NCBI GenBank assembly: GCA_027924645.1
Contig: BSBN01000829.1
Location: 7,998,001-8,062,000, forward strand
Origin: Cunninghamia lanceolata
Taxonomy: Eukaryota > Streptophyta > Pinopsida > Cupressales > Cupressaceae
Length of the DNA stretch: 64,000 nucleotides
Direction: 5' to 3'
The notes under the pieces: model-generated
Seen by the model: only the letters and a program-made list of their open reading frames with translations
The model's database searches: none
Told to the model about the DNA's origin: nothing
Made by a program: the position numbers and the translations under genes
Shown here: positions 10,344 to 21,500 of the stretch, piece by piece
How the letters are laid out: every line of letters begins with the position of its first letter
Numbering within the stretch: position 1 is the first letter of the stretch

Positions 10344-11500
10344 TGGATGTGCACTAGCTCAAGAGATACACTACCATGCCTTCCGCAAAAAGTCTTTTGA
10401 ATAAAAGGATATGCACTAGCTCAAGAGACACGTTAGCCCACCTTGCGTAGAGGGATTCTTTGATAAAGGATATGCTATGCTGCCTCACAGAGAGGTCTTA
10501 CAAACATGCTTTGTTAGTACCAAAAGCATCAGACATATATCATTATATATGCCCCCACCTTAAGGTGGTTGATGTTGTGTATCAATATCAAGAACATTAA
10601 AGTAGATAGAAAACATGCAAGGAAACAAGAACGTTCACAAAGCCCATGCTCCCAAGGTGACATTTGGTCACGATTGCTGAATGTTCCCACAAGCACATTG
10701 ATAAGATTTGATTTGCTAAGGTAAGATAACAAGAGAGGTTAGAAATCTTACTCTAAGATAATAATCAAAGCAATTCATTAAAGATATGTTTGAAAATAGT
10801 CACATCAAGGACTAAGGATATACTATGGGTTCAGAGCTGAGTATATCGATTGAGCTATACTGCAGATATCTCAAAACTGAGTGTAGCGACAAGGTGAGAT
10901 ACCAGTCAAAGTGTACAAGAGCAGATTGAGTAGATTGTAAAATGTTAGTCACAAGAAATGTCATAATATGATACATCACATAGAGTGATTCTACCATTCA
11001 AGTGTTTATATATGTATCAAACCTATCATCATGTATGGACTAGGTCCATTTTTGCTTACTCGCTGAAGGGACACACGGTCTATATCAATATTTGTTTTCA
11101 TCATCTGCCGACTAGGTCGAATCACTAGAAGAAGGTAAACAATAAAATGAGAGGGGAGAACAAGTGCCTTAGAAACACCACATAGAAGGATGCCCCCAAA
11201 ACACCCTCCACAATGCTATGCCCCTAAGGCACAACACACAACAATAAAATAGAGGAGAGGAGCAATAGAAGAATGATGATACAAATAGAAGAATGGTCAC
11301 AACAGAGGCTATTTCATGGTATCCTTGACCTTACAAGAGTATCAAGGGTCATCCAAGGAGACCTAAACAACACATAGCACATCATAGGGGGAACACAACA
11401 CCAAGAGAGGGTCACATAAGCAAGCAAAAGAGTACTACGACAAAGGTGACCACAACGGGTTAAAATTACTTACATGAAAACACAACTGTGCTAGCGATTG
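10344..11500 (-). other. 3' noncoding part of element A
   Basis: This stretch matches, reverse complemented, element B from about 47400 to 48560, including the word AGGGGCATAGCATTGTGGAG and the region with GCTAGTGCACATCC repeats. No convincing ORF. On the minus strand it opens with GTAAGTAATTTTAACCC (splice-donor-like, first G at 11473), which aligns with GTAAGTATTTCTACCC in B (47396). The conservation between two copies that are otherwise very diverged hints at a structural or RNA-level role in the element. Confidence 0.6.
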
Positions 11501-12026
11501 TCGATGAGAAAATCGTCTACCTCCCAATGTTGAATGCATGATGAAAGGGGTACATAGGAGACAAGTTCCCATTCAGATTCTTTACCCTTTATGTTATCAA
11601 CCTTAGGCTCTTCTTGGTTTGCTTCGATGTTAGGTGGTTCAATGTTTTCTTCTTAAGGTGATACATTGTTTCGAGCCAAGGCTTGTCTTCTCTTCCTTCT
11701 TTATCTAACTTGTCTATTTCTTCTTATTTTATTACTAATATCTTCAGAAGGAATATCATGTTTTTCCATAGGTTTTTGTATCTGAAAGGAAGAAGCAGAT
11801 GTGTGATTAACTCATGGTTATGCATGGTATTGTTTTCTATGGTTTTCTCCTGACCCTTGTAGGGATGATAGAGGAGTAAACTCAGCATATACCCCTTTTC
11901 CTTTCGGTCAAGGGGTTCTTGTAATATAGATTGTTCTTTGGGTACTGTTTGTTCAATAGGGGGTCAGACTAATCTTGATAGTAATTGTGCTTTGTAATGC
12001 CAATATTCTAAGAAAAGTCGATCTAT

Positions 12027-12602
12027 TCATGGTTTAGGTTCTTCTATAGGTTCTAGCCAAAAGTAATCAAGGATGACATTCTTTTGAGTAACCATAGGTT
12101 GCCATCGACTATGGTAAATGGTATGTGTACTCCCATGATGAGTGAACTTTAAGTATTTATGGATTGTTGAAGGGATAGATTTCATAGCCTTAATCCATGC
12201 ATGTCCTAGTTTCACACGGAAGAGGTCAGATGTCAAGATAATATCAAATGATTGTTCTAAGGCTTTGTCAAACACTTAGACCACTAAATAAATCTTCCCT
12301 AAAGCTGAGAGAAGAGCTCCAGTATGTGTTTTTATAATCATGTTGGTAGGTTCATAATTTTCTTGTATCAAATTGTTTGAATAGAGGAACTCTTTCGTAG
12401 CAATGTTAGTTATGCAATTTTGATAAACAAGGGCTCCTTTTACTGGAGTCCCCATAATGCTAACTTCAATGTAAAGGGGACCTTCAACATTCCCTATTGT
12501 TCTATCATGCAGTGTCAATGTAATATTAGGCTCAGGGATCTTCCTTTTATTATCAGGGTGAGGAAGGATCATAACACAATTGTTTTTATGATGAAAAGCC
12601 AT
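12027..12602 (-). pseudogene. Decayed retroviral-type aspartic protease segment of element A
   Basis: Two minus-strand pieces (12602-12276 and 12275-12027, same frame, one stop) read like the protease region of plant Ty3/gypsy elements. The second piece shows a version of the conserved stretch after the catalytic site: FDIILTSDLFRVKLGHAWIKA followed by MKSIPSTIHKYLKF. In the family this reads roughly 'DIILG-PWL-AMK-IPST-HQ-LKF'. The catalytic Asp-Thr/Ser-Gly is expected in the first piece at GALVYQNCITNI, where Tyr-Gln-Asn stands in its place, so the copy cannot be active. It would cut the element's own polyprotein. No reverse transcriptase follows. Confidence 0.6.
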
Positions 12603-12659
12603 AGATGTGAGACTATTTCACACCTAAAACACTTGTTTGAGGGAAAAGAGTAAAAATAC

Positions 12660-13791
12660 ACATAGGGTCCAAACAACAAAAATTGGATAAGAGGAAATAA
12701 TACAACACAACCAGGCCCAATTGATTATTTTAAAGGTTTTTGTCAAAAGATGTGAAAAGGTGTGTAAACAAGTAGTGTTGAAATACACACTGTGTAATTA
12801 AGAATATGCCAATTTTCACACAATGATATAAAATAATCAAAATTTTCAAATGACAAATTAATATATGCTTGAATATGAGTGCAAGGTTTGAAATGCAAGA
12901 TATCTAAGATGAATGCAATGAAACGAGACCAATCTATGCCTGTTTATGCACCTAAAATGCTTAATTTTTTTACTTTTTTCAATGCAAATGAACAAAATAT
13001 GTAATGAAATTAGGAGAATAATGAAGGGAAGAAAATTAAAACCTTTTAATCATTCTAGTAATGCAGAAAAATTTTCACAACACACCAATCTTGCAATTCT
13101 AGATGAAAGATTAGCCAAAATGTTGTAAAAATGTAATGATTTTTGAAACGCTAATAGTGAAATTAACGCATTAAAGTATGTAAAATGATGAATGAATGGA
13201 ATCTAATCAGATATAATATGTAAAATAACTCAGATCATATTTCAAAATGATTCCAAATCCTACAATGCTCAATTCAAGGCACATTTTAAGGATAGATGAA
13301 TGAATATGCCTTTCTTTGTTGAAATACATAATGTGTATATGCAAAATTTGGAATGTAAATGCAAAAAAACACAATGATAAAACACTAAAGTTCAAAATAA
13401 GATTTGAAAGAGTGTTAAAAATGAGTAGTAAAATCTGGAACAAAATTTTAGCTACAATCCCTAGCTTTTGGAATTATTAGGTTATGAGAAAAATGCAAAA
13501 TTTCAAGCAAACCCTAGTAAGTAAAGTATGTAAATGCAAGATAAATGATTATGAAATAATGTATTTCTATAATTTATCTCATATATGATATAAATATCAG
13601 ATATGTAAATGATTTCAATGAAATACAATGAAAATAGTGCAAATTATGTCTTAATGCAAGCCAAAAATGCCTTTTTTTTTCAAAATTTTCAAATTCTATG
13701 CAAGATTTTCAAATGTCTAATGATGAAATGAAATGTATGAATGCAAATATGATTTAAAACACTCAGCAAGATGCAATGTTTAGAAAAACAT
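12660..13791 (-). other. AT-rich untranslated leader of element A
   Basis: About 1.1 kb without ORFs, full of short TTGCATTT/AATGCAAAT words. Reverse complemented it aligns with 45351-46200 of B and with parts of D (14640-15397) and F (59700-60330). A leader this long between primer site and first gene is typical of large plant gypsy elements. Small ORFs at 12946, 13207 and 12420 are chance. Confidence 0.6.
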
Positions 13792-13804
13792 AGGTTCACA
13801 AAAA
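13792..13804 (-). other. Primer-site-like sequence of element A
   Basis: On the minus strand the LTR end TAACA is followed by TTTTTGTGAACCT. The relatives B (45338), D (15409) and F (60343) read TTTTGGTGAAC at the same place, so A carries one change. I cannot assign the primer tRNA from memory. Confidence 0.55.
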
Positions 13805-14560
13805 TGTTATGTATGAAAATGGGGCTGAAAGAAAGTTGTATAGTGTATAGTTAATTTGATTCAATCAAACCCTTCTTTCACACATACATTCAAGGACATA
13901 GATCGAGCTAAATCACAACTACAATAGAGGACTCAACTAAAAGTTTGATATCACTATGAGATGATTGGAAAGATAGGATAGATTGATATTTTGTTAAAAC
14001 CCTAATCCAATTAGGCCTAAAACCCTAATTGTGCAAAATCCTAAACAAATGGACGAAACTCGATAAATGCTTGCATAGGAAGGCACTAAATGCATATTAG
14101 AGACATAATAGATTTTGGATTCTAGAAAGTGGAAACTTTAGGGACAAAAGAGAAGGCCTCCTTGTTCAAAGTAGTACCTTTTTTTAGGGATTTTTACCAA
14201 AATATGCTTCAAACTATAACTTTCTCAAAGATTCCTGACATTGTTAAACTGGAGGACAAAAGAGTGGGTGCCCTTGTCCAATTAGGGATATTTTATGTCA
14301 TTTTCTTTAGATCTAGAATCTTTATACTCTACTCTGATTTCCTTCAACTAATCTCCACAAGATTCAACCCCTGTAACCTGCAATCACAAGAGAGGGCTTG
14401 GGGGTTGTGGTGTTTAGGAGCTTGCCTCAATCATGCCCCAGAATGGTATTCAAGCCTTCCAACACCATTGTTAGATAAAGTGTCTGTGGTGCAGTCACAG
14501 TAGGAGGGTTCACAGAATAAACTATCCAGACCGTGCAGCAAGAGTAAACACAACAAAAAT
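13805..14560 (-). repeat. Truncated 5' LTR of element A
   Basis: Matches the 3' LTR 805-1650 almost colinearly until about 14495, then shows a ~100-base deletion and loses similarity near 14560. The outer ~400 bases, with the TG start, are missing or replaced, so the element's 5' end was destroyed, probably by the rearrangement joining it to element D. ORFs at 14129-14503 (plus) and 14427-14660 (minus) are counterparts of spurious ORFs in the 3' LTR. Confidence 0.7.
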
Positions 14561-14639
14561 AAATCCAAGATATGAAATAAATGTAGATTTGGTCATTCAG
14601 TATATCAAAGATATGAAAGATATGAAACACTTTTCTTTG

Positions 14640-17600
14640 ATGAAGGTGTACTAAATGCAAGGCTAGCTAGGGTTTACCACCAAAACCCTAGGTTTTGAAT
14701 GCTTAGCTCCTAAACCACAATTTTTTGATGCAAGAACCTTTTTTGAAAATGTAATTGATATTTATGACATGATATGTAAAACAATGCAAGATCAGATCTA
14801 AAATTTTTATGATAGAATAAAAATCTGAAACAAGACCTTGATCACAAACCCTGGGTTTTGAATTTGACCAGCTTTTTAAAAAATGCACCTTTTTTACCAA
14901 ACCCTAGCAAATAATATCTTTAAATGTAAGATGCAACACCATGAAGTGATTAACCACTGTAATATCAATTAGATCAGATGCAAAAATTAGAGATTTAATT
15001 CTTTATATATGATGATCTACAACATATGCCATGAAAATAATGCACCAATATGCCTTTTTACAAGCCTAAAATGCTTGATTTTATCACTTTTTTCAATGCA
15101 AATAAATGGAAGAATGCTCCAAAAAAGAAAGGATGATAAGGTACAGAAGATTAAATCCTTTTAATCAATTCATTAATGCAACAAGATCTTAAACAACATA
15201 CTAATCTATAAACCCTAGATTGAAGATTAGATAGATTTCCTAAAACTGCAAGGTTTTTTGAAACCCTAACAATGAAATCATGCAAAATTAAGCTATGAAA
15301 GAATGCCAAATGATGAATGAATGTAATCAAATCAGATCTAAGGAAGAAAATATCTCAGATTTGATGCAAGAAGGATGCTAAAGTGCAAGAAACGACAAGT
15401 TCACCAAAATGTAGTGTAGAAAAGAGAGACTAAATTAATAGATCAAACTAGGTCAAACCCTCTTCTAGAAAATATTAGGACACAAACCAAGCATGGATTT
15501 GAACCAAAGAAAGAGAGACAAAATATAGGAACTCTACCCTTTTGTTGTATAGAGAAGAAATTAACCAAATCCAATCAATCAAGCCAGAGCAAAGACATGA
15601 AACCCTAGTTAACAAAGATCGGAGTAAGACAAACTGTCAGAAGTGAAAACCCATAAACCAAATGAATAGAAGACATCAGGGATCAAGTCAAAACCTTGAT
15701 CTAGGGACAAAAATACCTAGTATAAGGGAACTTGGGTACCCTAGACTTTGATTAGGGTTCTATTGTCACTTCGATTTGCACCCTGTGATGAAGCCTATTT
15801 GCTGCAACAATCTAGTGAAACATGGGAGTGATTTCGAGTTGTGGGACCCTACAAATGAAACCAAACCTCTAGAGAAGTCTAGTTCCTCTTTCTAAATATG
15901 AAATTCAAAGAAAACTATGAAGTAAACCTAATCTAACACCACTGGGAAAAGGGAAGAAGGAGAAACTGAAAGGGAAAGGTGATACACCAGGTTTAATGTG
16001 TTTGGCTCTCAGATCATTCATGTACAAAGTAATATCAAACAATAGATGCACATACACAACTCACAAACTATCTTTAGAGGGAAAGGAAACTAGTTAAAAC
16101 TTGAAAGGAAAGAAAACATTCACAAATGAAGATTCAAACAGTCATGCTACATAGTGCAAAAGAATTGTATGAGAAGGTAAAATCTATTGGTCATTATCAA
16201 GGAGGGAAGATTACATCTAATACAAGATGTGGTTTTCAGACCAACAACCAACAATAATACATCTGATTTACATGTATATATAGCATTTTACATTGAAGTA
16301 CATTCACCTAATGTAATAAATTTGCCCAATGGCTTCGTCAGAGATAATTCTACAAAAGAATGGTTGTATGCATTAGTTCTGTAGAAGATATCCTTGATTT
16401 GATTCATAACAATAACTATGAAAATGTCTAAAGGATTGAGTAGCTTAAGAAATATGTTCTTTGAATCCTAACTCACTGACTTAGTCTTTTTCCAATGACT
16501 TTTCCACTTCTCCCTTTGCCTTAGAAGAAAAAATTTCATGCCTTGGCTTTGAAGAAACATTAATGGCAACCAATAAATCCACTAAGCAATCCCATCATGT
16601 CAAGATCAGGAGAAAGAGTCAAAAAGGTGAAATAGGTCAAGCCTCAACTTTTCAGAATTCCTTCAATCAGTCTTCCACTTAGCTTGGCACTGACATCCTA
16701 TCACAATAGTGTATAGCTAACTTGGCTCTAACAACTATCCTCTACATGGATGTGCTATGGTCGATGTTCGGGCCTCAAACCTTCTGCTTGTGAACTTCTG
16801 GAAAGAAGAAGAGGGAAGAAGGAACTCTCGACCTCTGGTGCCTGAAATAATTAGGTAGGATTTCAGAGCTTATAAGGATGGCATGATGAAGAGGAAAACT
16901 CTAAACTATGAAACTCTGAAAATACAAGGAAACACTAAGGATTTTTGACTTAGTTATTTTGGGGGGTTTTTCCTTGCACCTGAACAGGGGAAAACATTGA
17001 AAACTCATGGATCCTTGGGCTATTTGGCTAGAAGGAAAAATAGGACAATGGGTTCACATAAACTGATGACTCAGATGTCTTCGCCCTCCTATGCTTCTAC
17101 TCTCTACAACTTGTCTTCAGCTAATTCCTCTGGATCTAACCTATACACATACAAGAAGGAAAATGGTTGGGTGCTATTTAGGAGCTTTCCTTAGTCAAGC
17201 TCTGTGAATGGTGTTTCCACCTAGACAATAGCAAAGATGATAGATAAAGAGTGTGTGCACTAGGAGGACAGAGGTAAATTTGAAGTAGAATGGAATGGTT
17301 GAACAAAGCATGAAGGAAAGAAGTCACCATGAGCATGGAAACTATAACATGCTTTATGAGGTGTCACAACTTGACAAAAGAAGTTGGTGTAGCCCAAATA
17401 TCTTCAAAGAACTGTAATATATTAGTGTCGCAATGATAATCCACAATAGAGAGGTTTAGAGAAGAGTAGAGAGTATCAGAGAGAAAGAGAGAGAGTGCAA
17501 GTGTATCTATATTGCTTAGATGTTCAAATGAATAAACCAACTTGCTTTTATATCCATTCCCATTGATTTTTGGAGAATTAAACCACATGAGACTGACATT

Positions 17601-17812
17601 GGGAATCATTTAAGAGGTCCCAAGCTGACAAGCCATTAATCAAGTCAGGGCTAAAAAGGAGACAAGGGAGCTTGGACGCACTAGTCCCTTATCCCTAGAC
17701 TGCTAAGATAAGGTACTTAAATTGTGCTTAGCCCTAGACCTTATATTTACTTTTCTAGGTTTTGTGCATCAGGATCAAGAATTACACATTTAATGCTCAA
17801 AAAGGTGTCACA
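14640..17812 (-). mobile_element. Element D: 5' end of an LTR element related to A, B and F
   Basis: Minus strand: LTR from about 17812 to 15410, primer-site-like TTTTGGTGAAC (15409-15399), then ~760 bp of AT-rich leader to about 14640. The LTR, about 2.4 kb, is longer than in A/B/F but shares blocks with F (GTCAGCTTGGGACC at about 17620) and with A (TTAGGAGCTTTCC near 17180). Everything downstream of the leader is gone. The LTR start is uncertain because 17806-17812 reads TGTCACA, which also fits the start of the plus-strand neighbour. No gene; ORFs at 16187, 16997 and 17364 are inside the LTR. Confidence 0.55.
15410..17812 (-). repeat. LTR of element D
   Basis: Ends (minus strand) with CACTACA before the primer-site-like sequence. 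A run of AGAGAAAGAGAGAGAGTG at about 17478 is a short GA-rich stretch of the sort seen near LTR promoters. The left boundary is by eye. Confidence 0.5.
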
Positions 17813-17843
17813 ATAGGTCCTACTTAACAAGTACAAATATAGG

Positions 17844-18590
17844 TGTTACAATAGGTCCTACTTAATAAGGTTTAGCTCTCGGGTCTTTAGAGTGCATTTA
17901 GGACATTTTAGTTTATATTTTAGCATCCTGATGGAATGAGAACTAGGTTTCATGACAAATGGGACCTAGGTGGACCCCTTGAGTTGTACCTTGCCTAAAA
18001 TAGGGGGGAGGACTTGGGTGCCCGTTCCCTAGTCTTGCCCTATTTTTGGGCAGCCCCAATTTGCGAGTGTCGGTTAGTGACTGTTATTAGGTCCCTTTGT
18101 CGACACGGTAAGTTTGAATTTCAAATTTCTTGGCAAGAGTGCTTGTAGATGCATATATAAGCAAGTGTAGGCATTCATTTGTAAACTAGATGGTTGTTGT
18201 GAACTCTAGGCATTCTCAAGGTTATTCAAGGCTTTCTATTGTGTTGCAAGAGCAGACTTGTATGTTTTGTGCATTGATATTTGCATATTTGAGCATCAAT
18301 TCCTTCATGGCATGAAGAGCACCTTCCTCCATGAAAGCTTCACTACAAGGATACATAATATTGTGCTTTTATTATTGTTTCCTTTATTTTTTGGCCTCTG
18401 CCTCACAAGGGCACACCCTCTTCATCTGACAACAGTGTTCGGAGACTTAAGTGTCCTCCAGGGTTTGACTGAGGGAAACCTCTAAACACCACAACCCTCA
18501 AACCAAGTCTTGTGATTGCAGGTTACAGGTGTCACATCTAGGAAAATTAGAGTTGCAGGAAGGTTAGGAAGACATTAGGGATCTGGTATC
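17844..18590 (+). repeat. Element E: first ~750 bp of an LTR that continues into the 1.4-kb array
   Basis: Begins TGTTACAATAGGTCCTAC, preceded at 17806 by a near copy (TGTCACAATAGGTCCTAC) that may be the true start or a short duplication. The order of blocks equals that of the B LTR: 'dropped-G' leader, GACTTGGGTGCCC, CTTTGTCGACACGG, ATGCATATATAAGC, ATTGTGTTGCAAGAGCAG, CTTGTGATTGCAGGTTACAG. At 18591 it passes without a break into the first unit of the tandem array, whose sequence still follows the B LTR order (GTGTCCTCC, then CATAATTAGGGTTT). The ORF 18258-18485 is a counterpart of decayed LTR ORFs elsewhere. Confidence 0.6.
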
Positions 18591-21500
18591 TGAAGAAAAG
18601 TCAGACAAAAGAGCACTTCCGGGACTAGGGAGCTTGCTCTAGTGTCCTCCACAGACTATTTTTGGAAAATAGAAGTTACAGGGCTGATCAATGTCTTAAG
18701 GAGGTTTGGATTCCCCCAAAAGTAGGTACCTTGGACTTGGGTGCTTGTTCCAGTGTTGCCAACTATTTCACTTCAAAACCCTAAAAATTGGTATTCTATA
18801 ATTTGGTATTTTACTACCATCTACAAGAACTTTTTTTGTAATTCATTAATTTGTTGTCGTATTTGCATAATTAGGGTTTTAATGGTCAATTGGACATAGA
18901 AGAAGGAAAAATTAATAATTAATTCCCTAATTCAAGTTTCCCTACATCTGAAAGTGACTCTAGGGTATGATAATGCTTGCCAATGGACCCTAGATCCTTC
19001 AATGTATAGTGGAGAGGTAAATTTAAACACCTAAACAACAAAAGATTAAACAATCCAATTTTCCACTAAACACCCTAATGACAATCCCTAACCTAGGTGA
19101 TCTAGAAATGTTTTAGAGTTTTGTGCTGTAGTCATTTCAGAAACCAAGAGGTTTGATCATTAATTAGTTGTTTGGTTTAGTCAAGTGCATGAATCTATTT
19201 TTCTCTGGTTAACACTCTATGACCATTCTAGGTTTCAAGGGAGTAATAATTCATTAGAAATGAGTTTCAAGCCCTCACTTATTTTAGTGATTCTTTATCT
19301 TCAAAACCATCTCAAGTTGCTCTATTAAGAAATAGATCTGAATTTCGTTTGAAATTATATTTTGATCTAATTTAAAGTCTATAAAATCCTAGTCATGAAT
19401 TCCCTAAAATAATTTCTAGAGTGACAAAAGGTTTTATTCAAAGATGAGGTTTAAAATACAAAGAATTTAGGGGTTAAAATACACAAATTATGGGCTTTAC
19501 AATACAAAAATTAGGGTTTCAAATACACATTTCAAGGTTTACAATTTAGAAATAAGGGTTTAAAATACACATTTTAGTGTTTACAATTTATAAATTAGGG
19601 TTTAAAATACACATTTTAAGGTTTAAAATACACATTTTAAGGTTTAAAATACACATTTTAGGGTTTACAATTTAGAAATTAGGGTTTAAAATCTATATTT
19701 TAGGGTTTAAAATTTATAGTTTAGCATTTACAATATAGAGTAGAATTTACAATTTATCAAATACAAATGAAGTTAAAATTGAACATGAAGGTTTACGGTT
19801 TGGTTTTTAGAAATGCCTCAGAAGAAAGGGGCAAATTGAATATGTATGCAGTCTACTACTTATCTGCATTAGGAACCAAACCCTCACAACCTTTGTTCAA
19901 AGGCCATGTGGCGCAATAAGGGAGCATTTACCTGTTCTGAGAGAGCAGAGCCATCCAACTCATTGTGTTTGTCATGCTTCCAAGCCACTATTTTCATCAT
20001 GTGCAGGTCAAAAGTGAAGGTTTGTTCTATTCAGATGAAGAAAAGTCAGAGAAAAGAGCACTTCCGGGACTAGGGAGCTTGCTCTAGTGTCCTCCGTAGA
20101 CTATTTTTGGAAAACAGAAGTTACAGGGTTGGTCAATGTTTGAAGGAGGTCTAGATTCCCCAAAAAAGCAGGTACCTTGGACTTGGGTGCCTGCTCCAGT
20201 GTCCCCAACTATTTCGCTTTGAAACCCTGAAAATAGGTATTTTGTAATTTGGTATTTTACTACCGTCTACAAGAGCTTTTTTTGTAATTCATTAATTTGT
20301 TGTCGTATATGCATAATTAGGGTTTTAATGGTCAATTGGACATAGGAGAAGGAAAAATTAATAATTAATTCCCTAATTCAAGTTTCCCTACATCTGAAAC
20401 TGACTCTAGGGTATGATAATGCTTGCCATTCGACCATAGATCCTTCAATGTATAGTGGAGAGGCAAATTTAAACACCTAAACAACAAAAGATTAAAGAAT
20501 CCAATTTTCCACTAAACACCCTGATGACAATCCCTAACCTAGGTGATCTAGAAATGTTTTAGAGTTTTGTGCTGTAGTCATTTCAGAAACCAAGAGGTTT
20601 GATCATTAATTAGTTGTTTGGTTTAGTCAAGTGCATGAATCTCTTTTTCTCTGGCTAACACTCTATGACCATTCTAGATTTCAAGGGAGTATTAATTCGT
20701 TAGAAACGAGTTTCAAGCCCTAACTTATTTTAGCGATTCTTTATCTTCAAAACCATCTCAAGTTGCTCTAGGAAATAATAGATCTGAATTTTGTTTGAAA
20801 TTATATTTTGATCTAATTTAAAGTCTATAAAATCCTAGTCATGAATTCCCTAAAATAATTTCTAGAGTGACAAAAGGTTTTATTCAAAGATGAGGTTTAA
20901 AATACATAGAATTTAGGGGTTAAAATACACAAATTATAGGCTTTACAATACAAAAATTAGGGTTTCAAATACACATTTCAAGGTTTACAATTTACAAATA
21001 AGGGTTTAAAATACACATTTTAGTGTTTACAATTTATAAATTAGGGTTTAAAGTACACATTTTAAGGTTTAAAATACACATTTTAGGGTTTACAATTTAG
21101 AAATTAGGGTTTAAAATCTATATTTTAGGGTTTAAAATTTATAGTTTAGCATTTACAATATAGAGTAGAATTTACAATTTGTCAAATACAAATGAAGTTA
21201 AAATTGAACATGAAGGTTTACGGTTTGGTTTTTAGAAATGCCTCAGAAGAAAGGGGCAAATTGAATATGTATGCAGTCTACTACTTACTGCATTAGGAAC
21301 CAAACCCTCACAACCTTTGTTCAAAGGCCATGTGGCGCAATAAGGGAGCATTTACCTGTTCTGAGAGAGCAGAGCCATCTGACTCATTGTGTTTGTCATG
21401 CTTCCAAGCCACTATTTTCATCATGTGCAGGTCAAAAGTGAGGGTTTGTTCTATTCAGATGAAGAAAAGTTAGAGAAAAGAGCACTTCCGGGACTAGGGA

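Larger units (their letters stand above)
805..14560 (-). mobile_element. Element A: nested, split LTR retrotransposon (Ty3/gypsy-like)
   Basis: Reading on the minus strand: truncated 5' LTR (about 14560 to 13805), primer-site-like TTTTTGTGAACC, long AT-rich leader, decayed protease segment (12602-12027), long 3' noncoding part, purine tract, and complete 3' LTR (2068-805). The two LTR copies align with an almost constant offset of 13,000 bases. Element C (2909-10338) plus a 5-bp duplication splits the internal region; without it the internal part is about 4.3 kb, close to the 4.0 kb of relative B at 45338-49291. Gag, reverse transcriptase and integrase are not visible, so A is a defective or non-autonomous member. 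Assignment to Ty3/gypsy rests on the protease remnant and on gag in the related element F. Confidence 0.75.
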
